Shown here in pieces: positions 42,494-55,580 of a stretch of DNA of 64,000 bases. A model generated the notes under the pieces. That model was not told the DNA's origin and ran no database searches. It saw only the letters and a program-made list of their open reading frames with translations. Source of the stretch: Cunninghamia lanceolata (lineage: Eukaryota; Streptophyta; Pinopsida; Cupressales; Cupressaceae); the NCBI GenBank assembly GCA_027924645.1, contig BSBN01000213.1, forward strand, positions 38,132,501 to 38,196,500, given 5' to 3'. The translations under genes and the position numbers were made by a program. Each line of letters starts with the position of its first letter. Position 1 is the stretch's first letter.

Positions 42494-44731
42494 TAAATAT
42501 CCCTTTACGAAGAAGTAGAAGACTCATTGGATCTAGTGCCCTTGAAGAAAACAATATTCCTACCTCTGAAAATCTATTGAATACCTTCTTTACAAAAGCA
42601 GAGACACAATTTTTGCAAGATATTATACCTCCTACAACCACTATGGATGATCAATTATTTCATAATGTTGAAGACACTATTGAGGTAGTCACACATGTAC
42701 CTAATGAGCAAATAAACAAACTTGATAAAGAGTTAGCCGATTTTCAAGCATTTGTTGAAATTGAAAGAATAGCGGAAGTTGTCCCTGTGATCCACAACAT
42801 AAGAGAATTGATAAAGGAAGGACAAGATGGCATTTATGTTATCCAAGGTTTAACACATATTGTACACAATAATGTTATGATGGTGACTGAATGTGCGAAT
42901 GGTATTAAAAACATATCATCACCATCTCATACGCAAGTATCGGCACCTATACCGACTACTGGAATATCTACATTCACATCGACAATTTTAACAACTAATG
43001 CAAATGCCTGTAGTAATGCTACCACTGGTATTAGAGTATCTAATGGAACTAGTTCACAAAATTACAAAGCTATGGAATTTAATTATTAGAATTTGGTTTC
43101 TAAGGGGACCTCTTCTATGGATAATCATTCTCAACCACCTATCCATCCCACCTATTCTCAACCACCTATTACATATAACTACTTGCAACCACCTTCCACC
43201 TATCACTATGTCCAACCACCATTGAACTATTCACAACCTCTACTTATCACAACTTAGGCTCAATCACCCCCTCACTTTGGTTCTAATTCCTCGCAGTAAA
43301 CCGCATCTCCCAATGATGCCATCTTAAACCAACTTCTGCAGGGCATGACTGCTTTACAACAAAAGGTGATGAACTTGACAAATTCTTCACAACCTAACAT
43401 ACCAACTTATCATATCCATAATCCCATATCTTATACAATTTTGAGAACTCCTATGCCTGAGAGGTTTGAGACCCCTCACTTTAAAAAATATGGTGGAAAA
43501 GGTGATCATAATACTCATGTGGTAGCATTCACAACTATGTGTAGTGATTTCTACTTTGAAGAGGACTTGTTAGCAAAACTTTTCCTACGATCTCTCAAAG
43601 ATATTGCTTTAGAATGGTTTTTCTCTTTACCTCTAACCTCTGAATTCAAGACACTCTTTTTCACAATTAGTTGATTAATTTTTACAACATTTTCAAGCAA
43701 ACATTGGACCTCAAGTCTCTTTGATTGATTTAGTTCATTGCAAGCAAGGTCCGAAAGAGAAGTTAATTGAGTTTATTAGTCGGTATCAATCTCTCTATGC
43801 ACAAATTCAATACCAAACGAAGGATGAGGATGTTTAGAAGGTATTTATTATGAATCTACAACCTAACATCCTTGATAAGATTCTCTTGATGAAGTATAAC
43901 TCCTTTCAACATTTATGTACTGCCCTTTGTGATTATCAACTTTTGTCTAGTCAATATGAAAACCAAAACTCATCAGCTAAAGTTGGTCAATCCATGGGTG
44001 GACTGTCATAAAACAACTTTAAGTTGAAAAATAATAGGAGTTTCATCAAGATTAATGGACTGAATTCGAATAACTTTTCCCAAGTGTCTATTATCACTAA
44101 TCCGAAGAAGGCACCGTATGAGTAAAGAAAGTTTACTTCGATATCTGAGTCCTATCATTCTATCATGAATCAAGCTGTGAGTAATAATCTTATGAAGCTT
44201 CCCCTAATTAAGCCTTTGGATCCTAAAAAAACTCAAGGACCTTATTTCGATGTTAATTCCTTTTGTCATTATCATCATACACAAGGACATGATACTGAAC
44301 AATGTATGCATCTTAAAAATGAAATACAAGACCTAATTGATTCTAATGTTATACAGGTTTTAGGTGTGAATGACAATGGAAATAAGTCAGTTGCTCCGCT
44401 AAATCAAAATTTACAAATCTTTACTAATCCTTTCCCTAAGCATACTGATAACAATATGATGGAACATGGTATAGTGGAAGTAGATGATGATGATTACTTG
44501 GAATATGATAACATCGTGGGTATAATAGAAGTGGATATGAAAAAGTTTGATAACCCACCTCGTCCACATGGAAAAGGAATTTATGCTGAGGTTCCTCCTC
44601 TGTTATCTTTACAAGGATTGGGAGATAACCAAAATGCATCAAAAAAACAAATGGAACAACCGATACAAGTAATTATAACAAAAGAAAAGAGTGAGATAGT
44701 ACAAGATGATTCTTGTTACTATGGGAGATGA
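42494..44731 (+). pseudogene. Gag of element B+
   Basis: The frame begins near 42494 (RRSRRLIGSSALEENN; no clear ATG). An N-terminal region of about 190 codons is open to 43089. After a Pro/Tyr/His/Gln-rich linker the gag core appears at 43345-43674 (MPERFETPHFKKYGGKGDH, ALEWFFSLP), then a 1-base frame change at a T-run near 43660. The core continues with LIEFISRYQSLYAQ. A knuckle C-x2-H-x4-H-x4-C (CHYHHTQGHDTEQC) lies near 44260-44310, and the frame ends at 44731 after GKGIYAEVPPLLSLQGLG. This is Retrotrans_gag of the Tat/Ogre style. Confidence 0.8.
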
Positions 44732-46723
44732 AATCAACAATGAAAGCTTGCTAAAAATTGGAAAAGAGTAGAATATTTCATCAGTTGGAAATAATAGTGG
44801 TTCTCCTGCTCAAAAGCAACAAAAGGCCTTACATACACAAGAATTTAAGAAATAAGCATTACATGGATTTTATGACTACAAACAAGACTCTCATAAGAAC
44901 CACTCGACCTTCACACAAAACCTGATCGAGTACCTCTCCAAGAGGTTTGCAAGTTCTAAAATTTAGTACGATGGTACTACCAGGTAAGTATTTCTAACCC
45001 TTTATCTCTCATGTTGTGTTTCCCCCGTGATGTGTTATGTGTTGTTCAGGCCTCCTGGGATGACCCTTGATTCTCTTGTAAGGTCCAAGATACCAGGAGA
45101 CCACCTCTATTGTGACCTTCTTCTATTTGTATCATCATTCTTCTATATTGCTTCTCTATTTTTCACTGTTGTGTGTTGTGTCTTACATACATAGCATTGT
45201 AGTTGGTGACTTTGGGGCACCCTCCTACATGACTGTCCCTAAGGTACTTGTTTCTCCTCTCTCAATTTATTGTTTCCCTTCCTCTAGTGTTTCTATCTAG
45301 TGAGCGGATGACGAAAAACATTTTATACTAATGCAGACCTAGTGTCCCTTTAGCAAGAAATCAAAAAATGGACTAAGTTCATACATGACAATGGGGTTGA
45401 TATATATTATCTGGCGCTTGGCTAGTAGAATCATTTCATGTGATCTTGATGTTGTCTTATCGCACTTACAAAACATAACAATACTACTGCTCCATGCACT
45501 TTATTTGTCTTTGAATCTTGCCTTCGGTACACTCAGTTTTGAGATTTTCGTGGTATAGCCCCATGGTTATACTCAATCTATGAATTCGTAGTATAACCTT
45601 GGATCTTTATGTGAATGATCATATGCATTGTTGTTTATCATGATTATATGGACGCTAACACTTTTCTTGCAGGAATGTGTTTGTGGGGACATTTTGTAAT
45701 CGTAAAGTACATGTCACCTCTAGGGGGATGGCCTTTGCGAGAGTCCATGTTCCCTTCTGTGTCTTCTTCCTACCTTAACGTGCTTAATATCAATACCTGA
45801 TATCAACCATATTAAGGTGGCACATATATAAGGTAAGATGTATGATTTAGATGCTAGTAAAGTGTGTTTGTTCTCAGGTGCAGTCTTAAAAACTAGTGGT
45901 GATGAGTCCCTCCTACACTCTGAGGTTTGTTTGAAATCTATTTACAATCATTTAAGCCCTCTGCAGAGATAGGATATCGTACATATCCTTTTTATCTTAA
46001 GCCCTCTGTGGAGGTAGGGATGGTGTATCTCTCATGGAGAGTGCACATCTTGTCATTTTCAAAAGTCCTCTGCGGAGATGGGGAGCGGTTATGTGACTAT
46101 CTCAACCCTTAAGCATGTCTTTGACGATTGTTGTGGCAAAGCCCAATTGTCAATGTGTGCCTGAATGTGCCTGAGATGGTGATGAACCTAGAAATATGAA
46201 CACTCCATTGCTCATTTGCCATGTTTTCTCCGTGTCTTCCAAGTGTTTGTGTATTGCATGTTTGTTCCCAAGCATAGTTTAAAGACCAATGGCGATGAGT
46301 CCCTCCTATGCTTTGGGATTTATATAGCATGCTTCATTATATGGTGTGCTTGATTTGTTTGGCATGTGTGTTGCCCAATATGCAATCTTAAAGACCGGTG
46401 GTGATGAGTCCCTCCTTCATTATGGGTGGTGTGTTTACTTTCCTTGTACTTGCATCTGCATTTCATATATATGAAAATGAAAAAGAAAAAGAAAATCATC
46501 ACTGTATTCACTATATTCACTGTGTTTTGCATGTATTCAATGTTGTATTCTCTACTTTTTGCATGACTATAATTGTCTTCTCCATGTTTTATGTGTCTGT
46601 TACCATCTTCTTTGTGATTGGCGTGTCTTCTCCATGCTTGGCATGTCTGATGTGTTTGTTGACCATACTTTAATGCATGTATTGTCCTTGCATTTATACA
46701 TACATTAAACTACCTGAGCTAAA
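44732..46723 (+). other. 3' untranslated region of B+
   Basis: No pol domain is visible. The sequence is the reverse-orientation counterpart of 34505-36586 in B2, sharing the GTAAGTATTTC start, the AGCCCTCTG(C/T)(A/G)GAG repeats (about 45955-46090) and the TCCCTCCTATGCTTTGGG repeats (about 46290-46430). The last bases before the LTR, TACCTGAGCTAAA, are a weak polypurine tract compared with that of B2. Confidence 0.65.
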
Positions 46724-47434
46724 TGTTATGTTAGAAAATGTCCCCTTGGGGGCTTTTCCCTCTTAAGGTTTAGCTCTCAGGTCCTTTAGGATGCATTTAG
46801 GACATCTTGCATGTTAATTTGACATCCCGATGAGAAAACCCTGAAGTTTCATGGCAAATGGGACCTAGGGGGTACATTTGACATAAATCCTGCTTGAAAT
46901 AGGGGGGAGGACTTGGGCACCCGTTCCCTAGTCCTGCCATATTTTAGGTCAGGACCAATTTCAAAGTATCAGTTTATGACCGTTATTTGGGTCCTATGTC
47001 GACACGGTAAGTTTGAATTACGAAACTCTTAGCAGGAATGTTTGTAGTTGCATATATAAGCATGATTAGTGATTCATTTGTAAACTAGATGGACATTTTG
47101 ATTAAGAATCTTATGTTAAGGTGATTTAAGGCACTCATTGTGTGTTGTAGAGCAGAATTTGTGTTGTTCTTGTGTTTGTATTTGCAGATTTGACATCCAT
47201 CTCCTCATGGCATGAAGAGCATCTTCCTCCCATGAGATATTCACTACAAGGTGATATCAATTATGTTTTCAATCATTTATCATTTGGATTTTTCCTCTAT
47301 CCCGCAGGGATACGCACTCTTTATCTAACAATGATGTTTAGAAGACTTGAATGTCTCTTCGGGGCTTGATTGAGGCAAGCCTCTAAACACCACAACCCCC
47401 AACCCATTTATTCATGATTACAGGTTATAGGTTG
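46724..47434 (+). repeat. 3' LTR of B+, first part
   Basis: 711 bp matching 40175 onward, ending with ggttg (47430-47434), the left TSD of C. The remaining 510 bp lie at 53959-54468. Confidence 0.88.
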
Positions 47435-48274
47435 TGGTACAATCATGGTAGGAGGGTTCATAGAATGAACTGTCCGGACCATGCAGCAAGAGTAAACAAA
47501 ATGGAAACAACTCAAAGAAATGAAGCAAATGCAGATTCAGTCATTCAGTATATCATAGAATTCAAATACAATCTGGCTAACAACATGCAGGCATACAACT
47601 AGGGCTCAAAGGCCTGATTACATACATGTGCAAGATAAAGCTTTGAAGCTCCTTCGCACAAAAACCAAACTATCAATCTTCTAAATCATCAAGACTTCTA
47701 AACTTTGTAACTGCTTTCCTAAGGATCTATTACATCAATATATATCATCTTCAGACTAATAGATTCCTCCGCGTCGGCCAAGGAAGGTCACAAACTCCAA
47801 TGAAGAGTTGTAGCTTGTTCATAGATAGGTTAGACCTAAATGCATAGAGTACTTCCTCAAATGAATGGAACAACATGTGTACCCTTGGGAAGGTTGGCCA
47901 AGATCATTGAATGATGTGTCATTAAGATTCGCAAGTCAAGGAATGCTCCCAAGCTTTCTCTTTCAGCTGATTGTCTGAGACTGTCAGGATGCTCTGCTCT
48001 GAGAAAATAGTTGATCTTCTGATAGTGATATCTTTCTGGTAACTGATCCAAATGCTCTAAATTCTAGATATGATGTAGATGAATGAATGTAGATGCTAAG
48101 TCCAGATCTGCAAGGTGTGAAATGTAACTGCGGTAGAATACCAGACCAAAAATTGAAACTGCTTATGACTGAACTGAGCTAGAAAATGAAAAGAAACAAA
48201 CTACAAACAAACTGAAATGCAAATGTTTTTGGTTGATGTAAGATTGCTCTTGAACCAGGGATGCTCCTGCATCA
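47435..48274 (-). repeat. 3' LTR of C
   Basis: 840 bp. On the minus strand it starts TGATGCAGGAGC and ends TGATTGTACCA. It is followed to the right by the pol end, with a weak purine tract and a GAGGGACTCACTTTTTT phrase that is also found next to the C' 3' LTR. Confidence 0.9.
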
Positions 48275-48306
48275 GACATCCAGGGTTATTGAAAAAAGTG
48301 AGTCCC

Positions 48307-49610
48307 TCACTTTGTTGGGGCTAAGGAAGAACCAAGACAGTCCACCTCAGCCTGAGAAATCCATGATGAATCTTCTTCTGGTCTACCTTTCCAATCCACA
48401 AGATATTCTTTGTATTGCCTTCCTCTAGTGCTACATCCAACTCTGCTATTCAAAATGTCTTCAATCTTCTCTGGTGCTTGTTGTGGTAACTGCTTCTTCA
48501 AGTTTTCTTCCATGTTGTCACTGAAATCTGCTTCATGATACTGATATAAGTCTGAAATGTTGAAAATAGGTGATATACCCAAGGTCTCTGGTAACTCCAC
48601 TTCATATGCATTGCCTGAATCAAATTTTCTAAGTATTTTACAAGGTCCAAACTTCTTCATCTTCAACTTGTTATATGTCCCAACTGGAAATCTTTCTTTT
48701 CTCAAGTACACCATCACTTCATCTCCCACTTCAAATTCCTTATGTATTCTCTTCTCATCAACCTTCTCTTTGTACTTACTGTTAATATCCTCCAAATGCA
48801 TCTTCACCTGATTATGCACTGTCTTCATATGATCTACAAATTCCTCTGCTTCTGCACTCCTCTTTTCTTCTGTACTGATATCTCTCAATTCTGTTAGTCC
48901 TCTAGGGTTTACTTTGGTAACAATCTCAAAAGGTGTTCTTCTGGTACTCTTGTTTACTAAATTATTGTATGCAAACTCTTCTTGTGAAAGAATCAAATCC
49001 CAACTTCCAATTTTGTCTCCATCCAAACATCTCAACAAGTTTCCCAAACTCTTGTTCACAACCTCTATCTATCCATCAATCTGTGGATGAAAAGTTGAAC
49101 TGAACTTCAAATCTGTCTTCATCTTCTTCCAAAGTGTGCTCCAAAAGTATCCAACAAACTTTGTATCTCTGTCTGAAACTACACTCTTAGGTAATCCATG
49201 CAATCTCACAATCTCCTTGAAAAAAAGGTCAGCTACATGCACTGCATCAGTTGTCTTCTTGCAAGGTATGAAATGAGCCATCTTTGAAAATCTGTCAACC
49301 ACTACAAATATTGAATCATGTCCTCTTTGTGTCTTAGGCAATCCCATTACAAAATCCATGCTTATGTCTTCCCAAGGTCTCTCTGGTACTGTCAAAGGTT
49401 TATACAATCCAGTGTTCTGACTACTACCTTTTGCAACTTGACAAACTCTACAACTCTGCACAAATCTCTGAACATCCTTATGTATCTAAGGCCAAAAGTA
49501 CTTTTCACTCACCAAAGCCATTGTCTTATCAATGCCAAAATGTCCTACCAATCCACCACTATGCTTCTCCTTGATCAAATTATCTCTCATTGAACTTCGA
49601 GGTATGCACA
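48307..49610 (-). pseudogene. Integrase and chromodomain of C
   Basis: From 49593 down: HHCC zinc region (KHSGGLVGHFGIDK, then [10 protein letters not shown]); core with D in DISMDFV, D in VVSDRDTKF and E in IEVVNKSLGN, with one stop (TAG) just before IEVVN. The frame 49059-48307 holds the C-terminal domain with [19 protein letters not shown] (GPY/F-like) and ends in a chromodomain, RQYKEYLVDWKGRPEEDSSW. The chromodomain in such elements is thought to direct integration to heterochromatin. Only the N-terminal zinc region and the core-domain junction are broken. Confidence 0.88.
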
Positions 49611-51010
49611 ACTAACTTCCCTTGAACAACATATCTTCTTGAATGAAATAGTCTAACCACTTACTCCTATCTTTCACAACAGGTTCCTTACATGCTTTCC
49701 AAGGTTCTGCAAAATCAGTGTATCCCTCATACATGTTCTTCAATTCATCAAAACCCAACACTTCAACTCTCATCTTTGTCAACAAGTTCCTTCTCCTACT
49801 CAATACATTAGTAACTTTGTTTTATTTTCCACTCCTATGCTTCAACACAAATGTATAACTTTGCATGAACTCTACCCATCTCATATGTCTCTGATTCAAC
49901 TTACCTTGATTGTTCAAATATTGCAAAGCTTGATGATCTGTATACAACACAAACTCCTTAGGCAACAAATAATGTCTCCACTTCTTCAAGGCTTGAATTA
50001 TGGCATAGAACTCTTGATCATAAACTTAATATCTTTTCCTTGCATCATTCAACTTCTCACTAAAATATGCTACAGGTCTACCTTCTTGACTTAACACTTC
50101 TCTAATTGCATTTCCACTTGCATCACAATCAACTTGAAATACTTTATTGAAATCTGGTAATGCCAAAACAGGTTGCTCTATCACTTTCTGCTTCAATAAC
50201 TCAAAACTTTTATCTGCTCCTGATGTCCACTTGAAATCTTTCCTGTCACCTCTCATTGTCTCTATCATAGGATTACAAATTGAACTAAAATTTCTAATGA
50301 ACTTTCGGTAGAAACTAGCCAATCCATGAAATGATCTAACCTCTCCAATGCTCTCTGGTGTAGGCCATTCAACAATTGCTCTTACTTTCTCAGGGTCCAT
50401 CTTCAATCCTTCCACAGAATCACAAATCCCAAATATACCAACTCTTCTTTCATGAAACCACACTTCTTGATGTTTATCAACAATTTCTCTTCTCTCAACC
50501 TCTGCAATACTTTTCTAATATGCCACATATGTTCCTCCTTTATTTTACTGAAAATCAGAATATCATCCAAGTATACAATCACAAACTTACCCAAGAATTT
50601 CTTTAGGACTTCATTCATCAATCTCATGAATGTACTCGATGCATTTTTCAATCCAAAAGGCATCACTAACCACTCATACAATCCTTCATTTGTCTTAAAA
50701 GCAGTCTTCCACTCATCTCCTTCTCTGATTCTGATATGATGGTATCTACTCTTCAAGTCTTATCTTTTTGAAATATCTTGCTCCACTGAAACAATCCATG
50801 ATATCATCCATCCTAGGTAAAGGAAATCTATACTTAACTGTGATCTTGTTTATTTCTCTAGAATCAGTACACATTCTCCATGCTCCATCCTTATTTGGTG
50901 CCAAAACTACAGGTACTGTACAAGGACTCAAGCTTTCTCTGATCAAACCCTTCCTCAACAATTCTTGTATCTGTCTATTCAATTCTTCATTCTCTACTGA
51001 TGTCATTCTA
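49611..51010 (-). pseudogene. Reverse transcriptase and RNase H of C
   Basis: RT blocks in order: [20 protein letters not shown] (50850-50800), [21 protein letters not shown], then the catalytic Y-L-D-D at 50562-50573, which is intact. RNase H begins [17 protein letters not shown] (near 50150) and continues past a stop near 50030 through the degenerate TD-HKAL and ALK-YG-type blocks to 49612. At least three frame changes or stops occur (near 50760, 50450 and 50030). Confidence 0.85.
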
Positions 51011-51790
51011 TGTGTTGTTTGTTAGGCAAACTTGCTCCCAATATAAGATCCATGTGATGACTGATACTCCTTATAGGTGGCAATCCTTCAAGTACATTAT
51101 CTGATATGATGTCTTCATACTTTGTCAGTAACTCTCTTATCTCTTCCGGTTGTGATTCTTCAGTCTCCTTCTTCATTGCTTCAGGCTTCTTAGGAATTAA
51201 GGCATAACACATATTCTCATGTCTCAAACCATCCAAAAATTTTCTTCCATCTACCAAACAGATTCTAGCATTCCCACTTACTTCACTCTTAGGATCATCC
51301 TCTAAAGGAATCAAAGTAATTCTCTTTCCATTTGCTATTATAGTGTATTTATTCTTTCTCCCATCATGAATAGCTTTTCTATCATACTGCCAAGGTCTAC
51401 CCAACAAGATATGACAAACATCCATAGGCATAATATCACACAAGACTTCATCATGATAAGATCCAATATGAAATTTTACCAAACATTGTTCACTCACCAG
51501 TACCTTATGATCATCCTAAATCCATGCTATCTAATAAGGCTTAGGGTGTTTCAATCTTTCCAACTTCAACTTGGTCACCATCTCCTCTGAAACTATGTTA
51601 TCTGAACTACCACTCTCAATTATAACTTTACAACACTTACCTCTTGATTTGCATCTAGTTCTGAACAAACTCTTCCTCTACGATGGTTCCTCATTTGTCT
51701 CTGCTTGAAATAGTGCTCTCCTCATCACAAGTGATTCTCCTTTCTCAGGTTTTCCAACTGAACTGGGTGATTCAATAGGATCTTCTTCAA
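51003..51790 (-). pseudogene. Aspartic protease of C
   Basis: The active site reads V-I-I-E-S-G-S-S-D-N; the codon at 51615-51617 (minus GAG) gives Glu where C' has Asp, so the catalytic Asp is lost. It continues with HKVLVSEQCLVKFHIGSYHD and CHILLGRPWQYDRKAIHDG, the classical protease end. The frame 51497-51003 is open and runs into the RT linker. Confidence 0.85.
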
Positions 51791-52895
51791 CATAGGCTAC
51801 TCTTCCACTATTTTTTGTCCTCTTGTTTGCACTACGCTGATTACATTCAAATGCTTTATGTCCTTCACCTCCACACTTGAAACAAGTACCTCTAAATGTT
51901 CTCTTATCAAATCCTCTTCATTCTCTCCTGTATCCTTCATTCTGGTATGCACTAGGGTTTCCTCTCTGGTAAAAATTTATGTCATCTCTTCGGTAAGCAT
52001 TGTTATCTCTGTCCTCCTTCTTAAATGGGCTGTGAAACTTGTTCTGCTCCAGATATGATTTGTCTCCTTCAGAAAATATCCTACCTCTCTAAAATTTTCC
52101 TCCTCTACCTCTCTTTCTCTGATCATGTATTTCATTCATCTTCTCTTCAACTTTCAGGGCAAACTGATATGCTTCCTTCAAAGATGTCATTCTTACCAAG
52201 CTTAGTTCTTGAATATTCAATCTCAGTCCATTGATATATCTAGCCACTTTCTCCTTGTTTGCTTCACTATGTCCTATCCTTATGATCATCTTATGAAATT
52301 CTTCAGTGTACTCCATAGATTTCTCCTTTTGTCTTAGGTTTTACAATCTCTTCAATAGTTCCAACTCATAGTCAGCAGGTATATACTGATTCTTCAACTT
52401 TGTCACCATCTGGTCTCACTTTGTAATCTTCTCTTTCCCTCTCCTATTTCTTTCCAACTGAACTTCTTTCCACCATATAGCAGCATGTCCTTTCAACTTT
52501 GTTTTTGCAAATTTCACCTTCTTTGGATCCTCAATTTCCTCATATTCAAAATATTCTTCCATGTCATTTATCATGTCAATCAATTTTTTGGGGTTCAAAT
52601 TACCAGTATAGTTCAGTACATCAACTCTAGGTCTCTTTCCAATCTTTGAAATAACTCACAACATCTTTACTTGATCTAATTCTTCTTCTTCATCACCTCC
52701 TAGGGTTTCACTAGTTTGTTCAGCAAATTGAAATTCTTCTTCATCATCACTTTCAACATTAGGTCTCAGTGTCAATCCTCTTCGCCTATCTTCTTCAACA
52801 ACATCCAATCGAATTCGCATTGTTCTCATCATCTCCATCATATCATCCATTCTACCAGCCATTGTTCCAACATCAAAAACTCTTCTCGACGACAT
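51791..52895 (-). pseudogene. Gag of C with intact zinc knuckle
   Basis: ATG at 52893-52895 starts MSSRRVFDVGTMAGRMDD; an earlier in-frame ATG exists at 52916. An acidic region follows, then the gag core (HAAIWWKEVQLER; MEYTEEFHKMIIRIGHSEANKEKVARY), a basic stretch and the CCHC knuckle CFKCGGEGHKAFEC near 51848-51890, which is intact. Stops near 52655, 52415 and 52350 break the frame. The family is Retrotrans_gag. Confidence 0.85.
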
Positions 52896-53081
52896 TCTTC
52901 CTAGGATCAAGTGCAAACTGCCTCAGGTTCGGCGATTGGGCTACAAGGTGACAACTGCTTCACAATCAATGATCAGTTGCAACACAAGTAACCTGCCTCA
53001 ATTCGGTAATCTATCCACAACAAGATCTTATGGAATTCCCTTGCCAACTTCACTCAATTTGCTCCAAAGATTCAAATTTTC

Positions 53082-53095
53082 ATTCTGATACCACT
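53082..53095 (-). other. Primer binding site of C (tRNA-Met type)
   Basis: On the minus strand AAGTGGTATCAGAATG follows the LTR, close to the C' site and to the initiator tRNA-Met complement. Confidence 0.75.
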
Positions 53096-53953
53096 TGGTG
53101 TAGTCACAGTAGGAGGGTTCACAGAATGAACTGTCCGGACCGTGCATCAAGAGTAAACACAACGGAAACAACTCAAAGAAATGAAGCAAATGCAGATTTA
53201 GTCATTCAGTATATCATAGAATTCAAATACAATCTGACCAGCAACATGCAAGCATACAACTAGGGCTCAAAGGCTTGATTACATAAATGTGCAAAATAAA
53301 GCTTTGAAGGTCCTTCGCACAAAATCCAAACTATCGATCTTCTAAATCATCAGGACTTCTAAACTTTCTAACTGCTTTCCTAAGGATCTATTACATCAAT
53401 ATATATCATCTCTAGACCAATAGATTCCTCCGTGTTGGCCAAGGAAGGTCACAAACTACAATGAAGAGTTGTAACGTGTTCACAGATAGGTCAGACCTAA
53501 ATGCATAGAACACTTCCTCAAATGAATGGAACAATGTGTGGACCCTCAGGGAAGGTTGGCCATGACCCAAAGATCATTAAATGATGTGTCATTAAGATTC
53601 GTAAGTCAAGGAATGCTCCCAAGTTTTCTCCTTTAGTTGATTGTCTGAGATTGTCAGGATGCTTTGCTATGAGAGAACAATCGATCTTTTGATAGCAATA
53701 TCTTTCCGGTAACTAATCCAAATGCTCTAAATTCTAGATATGTTGTAGATGAATGAATGTAGATGCTAAGTCCAGATCCACAAGGTGTGAAATGCAACTG
53801 CGGTAGAATATTAGACCAAAAACTGAAACTACTTCTGACTAAACTACCTGAATTGAAGTGGAAAATGAAAAGAAACAAACTACAAACAAACTGAAATGCA
53901 AATGTTTTTGGTTGATGCAAGATTGCTCTTCAACCAGGGATGCTCTTGCATCA
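53096..53953 (-). repeat. 5' LTR of C
   Basis: 858 bp. In plus orientation it starts TGGTGTAGTCACAG and ends CTTGCATCA. It matches 47435-48274 with an extra short piece near 53560. Confidence 0.9.
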
Positions 53954-53958
53954 GGTTG

Positions 53959-54468
53959 CGAAAGTAGAAAAAGTGGAGTTGCAGGAGAGCAATGCAAACT
54001 GTCAGAATTGCAGATCAAAGAAGAAAATAGGGACCTAGACTCGGGCACCCACTCATTAGTCCTCCGGATCCCACAACAAGAAAATCTCTAGAACAATAGG
54101 AATAGGTTGCAGACAAGATTCCCAGATCTTGACAGAAACTGTGGCACTGGACTAGGGCTCCCACTCATTAGTTCCTGACTTTTCTATTTTTCAAACTCTA
54201 AAATCTGGTATGTATTTGATATCTCTATGTGTGATCATTTTTCGTAATTTGTCCGTTTGTTCATGAATTTGCATAATTAGGGTTTTGAGCATAATTGGGC
54301 TTAATTGAACAACAAAATCACACAATTCCAATATTCCCCTATGTTCCAAGTGACAAAAATCCTGTAGTAGGTTCCTCTACTCAGTTGATATCCTTGAATG
54401 TTTAGTGGTGAAAGGAGGATCGACATAAACCATTGAAAACAAAACCTCTTGATATTTTACCGTAAACA
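53959..54468 (+). repeat. 3' LTR of B+, last part
   Basis: 510 bp matching 40890-41401 and ending TTTTACCGTAAACA, next to the resumed gag of C' at 54474. Confidence 0.88.
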
Positions 54469-54473
54469 TATTG

Positions 54474-55580
54474 AAATGATGAAAACCATGCAAGTTCACT
54501 TGGATGTTGTTGAAGAAGATAGGTGAAGAGGACTTACACCTAGACCTAATGTTGAAAGTGAAGATGATGAAAAATTTCAATCCGCTAATCAAACTGGTGA
54601 AACCCTAGGAGATGAAGAAGAGGAATCAGACCAAGTCAAGATGTTGCGAGTTATTTCAAAGATTGGAAAAAGACCTAGAGTTGATGTACTGAATTATACT
54701 GGCAATTTGAATCCCGAGGAATTGATTGACTAGATAAATGACATGGTAGAATACTTTGAGTATGAATAAATTAAAGATTTGGAGAAGGTGAAATTTGCAA
54801 AGACAAAGTTGAAAGGACATGCTGCTATATGGTGGAAAGAAGTTTAGTTGGATAGAAACAGAAGAGGAAAAGAAAAGTTTACAAAGTGGGACAGGATGGT
54901 GACAAAGTTGAAGAATCAGTTTATACCTGCTAACTATGAGTTGGAATTATTGAAGAGATTGCAGAACCTAAGACAAAAGGAGAAATCTATGGAGTATACT
55001 AAAGAATTTCATAAGATGATCATAAGGATAGGACATAGTGAAGCAAACAAGGAGAAAGTGGCTAGATACATCAATAGATTGAGATTGAACATTCAAGAAG
55101 AACTGAGTTTGGTAAGGATGACAACACTGGAAGAAGCCTATCAATTTTCCCTAAAAGTTGAAGAAAAGTTGAACAAGAGGCATGATCTGAAACAAAGAGG
55201 CAAAGGAGGTAAATTTCAGAGAGGTAGATCATTTTTTGGAGGAGAGAAATCATTTGTGGAGCAGAATAGACAAGAGAACACATTCAAGAAGGAAGACAGA
55301 GATAACAATGCATACCGGAGAGATGACAAAACTTCTACCGTAGAGGAAACTCTAGCCCATACTGGAGTGAAGGATACAAAAGAGAAGGAAGAGGACTTTC
55401 TACCGTAGAGGAAACTCTAGCCCATACCAGAGTGAAGGATACAAAAGAGAAGGAAGAGGACCTGACAGGAGAACATTTAGAGGAACATGTTTTAAGTGTG
55501 GAGGTGAATGACATAGAGCATTTGAATGTAATCAAGGGAGTACAAGCAAGAGGACAGAGAACAGTGGAATAGCAGCCTAT
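54474..55580 (+). pseudogene. Gag of C', 3' fragment
   Basis: Resumes with EMMKTMQVHLDVVEEDR, matching C. A long open stretch spans 54848-55408 (DRNRRGKEKFTKWDRMVTKL, MEYTKEFHKMIIRIGHSEAN). A direct duplication of about 57 bp around 55333-55456 repeats the phrase CTACCGTAGAGGAAACTCTAG and shifts the frame. The knuckle near 55489-55530 reads C-F-K-C-G-G-E-stop-H-R-A-F-E-C: the Gly codon has become TGA. Confidence 0.85.

Larger units (their letters stand above)
47435..53953 (-). mobile_element. Chromovirus element C, innermost insertion
   Basis: A minus-strand 6519-bp element, the same family as C'. LTRs are 47435-48274 and 53096-53953, and the TSD ggttg is perfect (47430-47434, 53954-53958). 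Nothing is inserted in it, so it is the latest event of the right branch. It encodes gag, protease, RT, RNase H, integrase and chromodomain with about ten stops or frame changes. Confidence 0.92.
40175..54468 (+). mobile_element. Gypsy-like non-autonomous element B+, gag only
   Basis: A plus-strand element with a 5' LTR at 40175-41401 (1227 bp) and a 3' LTR at 46724-47434 plus 53959-54468 (1221 bp). It sits inside gag codons of C'. The flanks gatgg (40170-40174) and tattg (54469-54473) agree at three of five bases, consistent with a decayed TSD; the junction is confirmed by the continuity of the C' gag across it. Its own length is about 7.8 kb. It has gag but no protease core, RT or integrase, and belongs to the same LTR family as B2. 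Confidence 0.85.
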
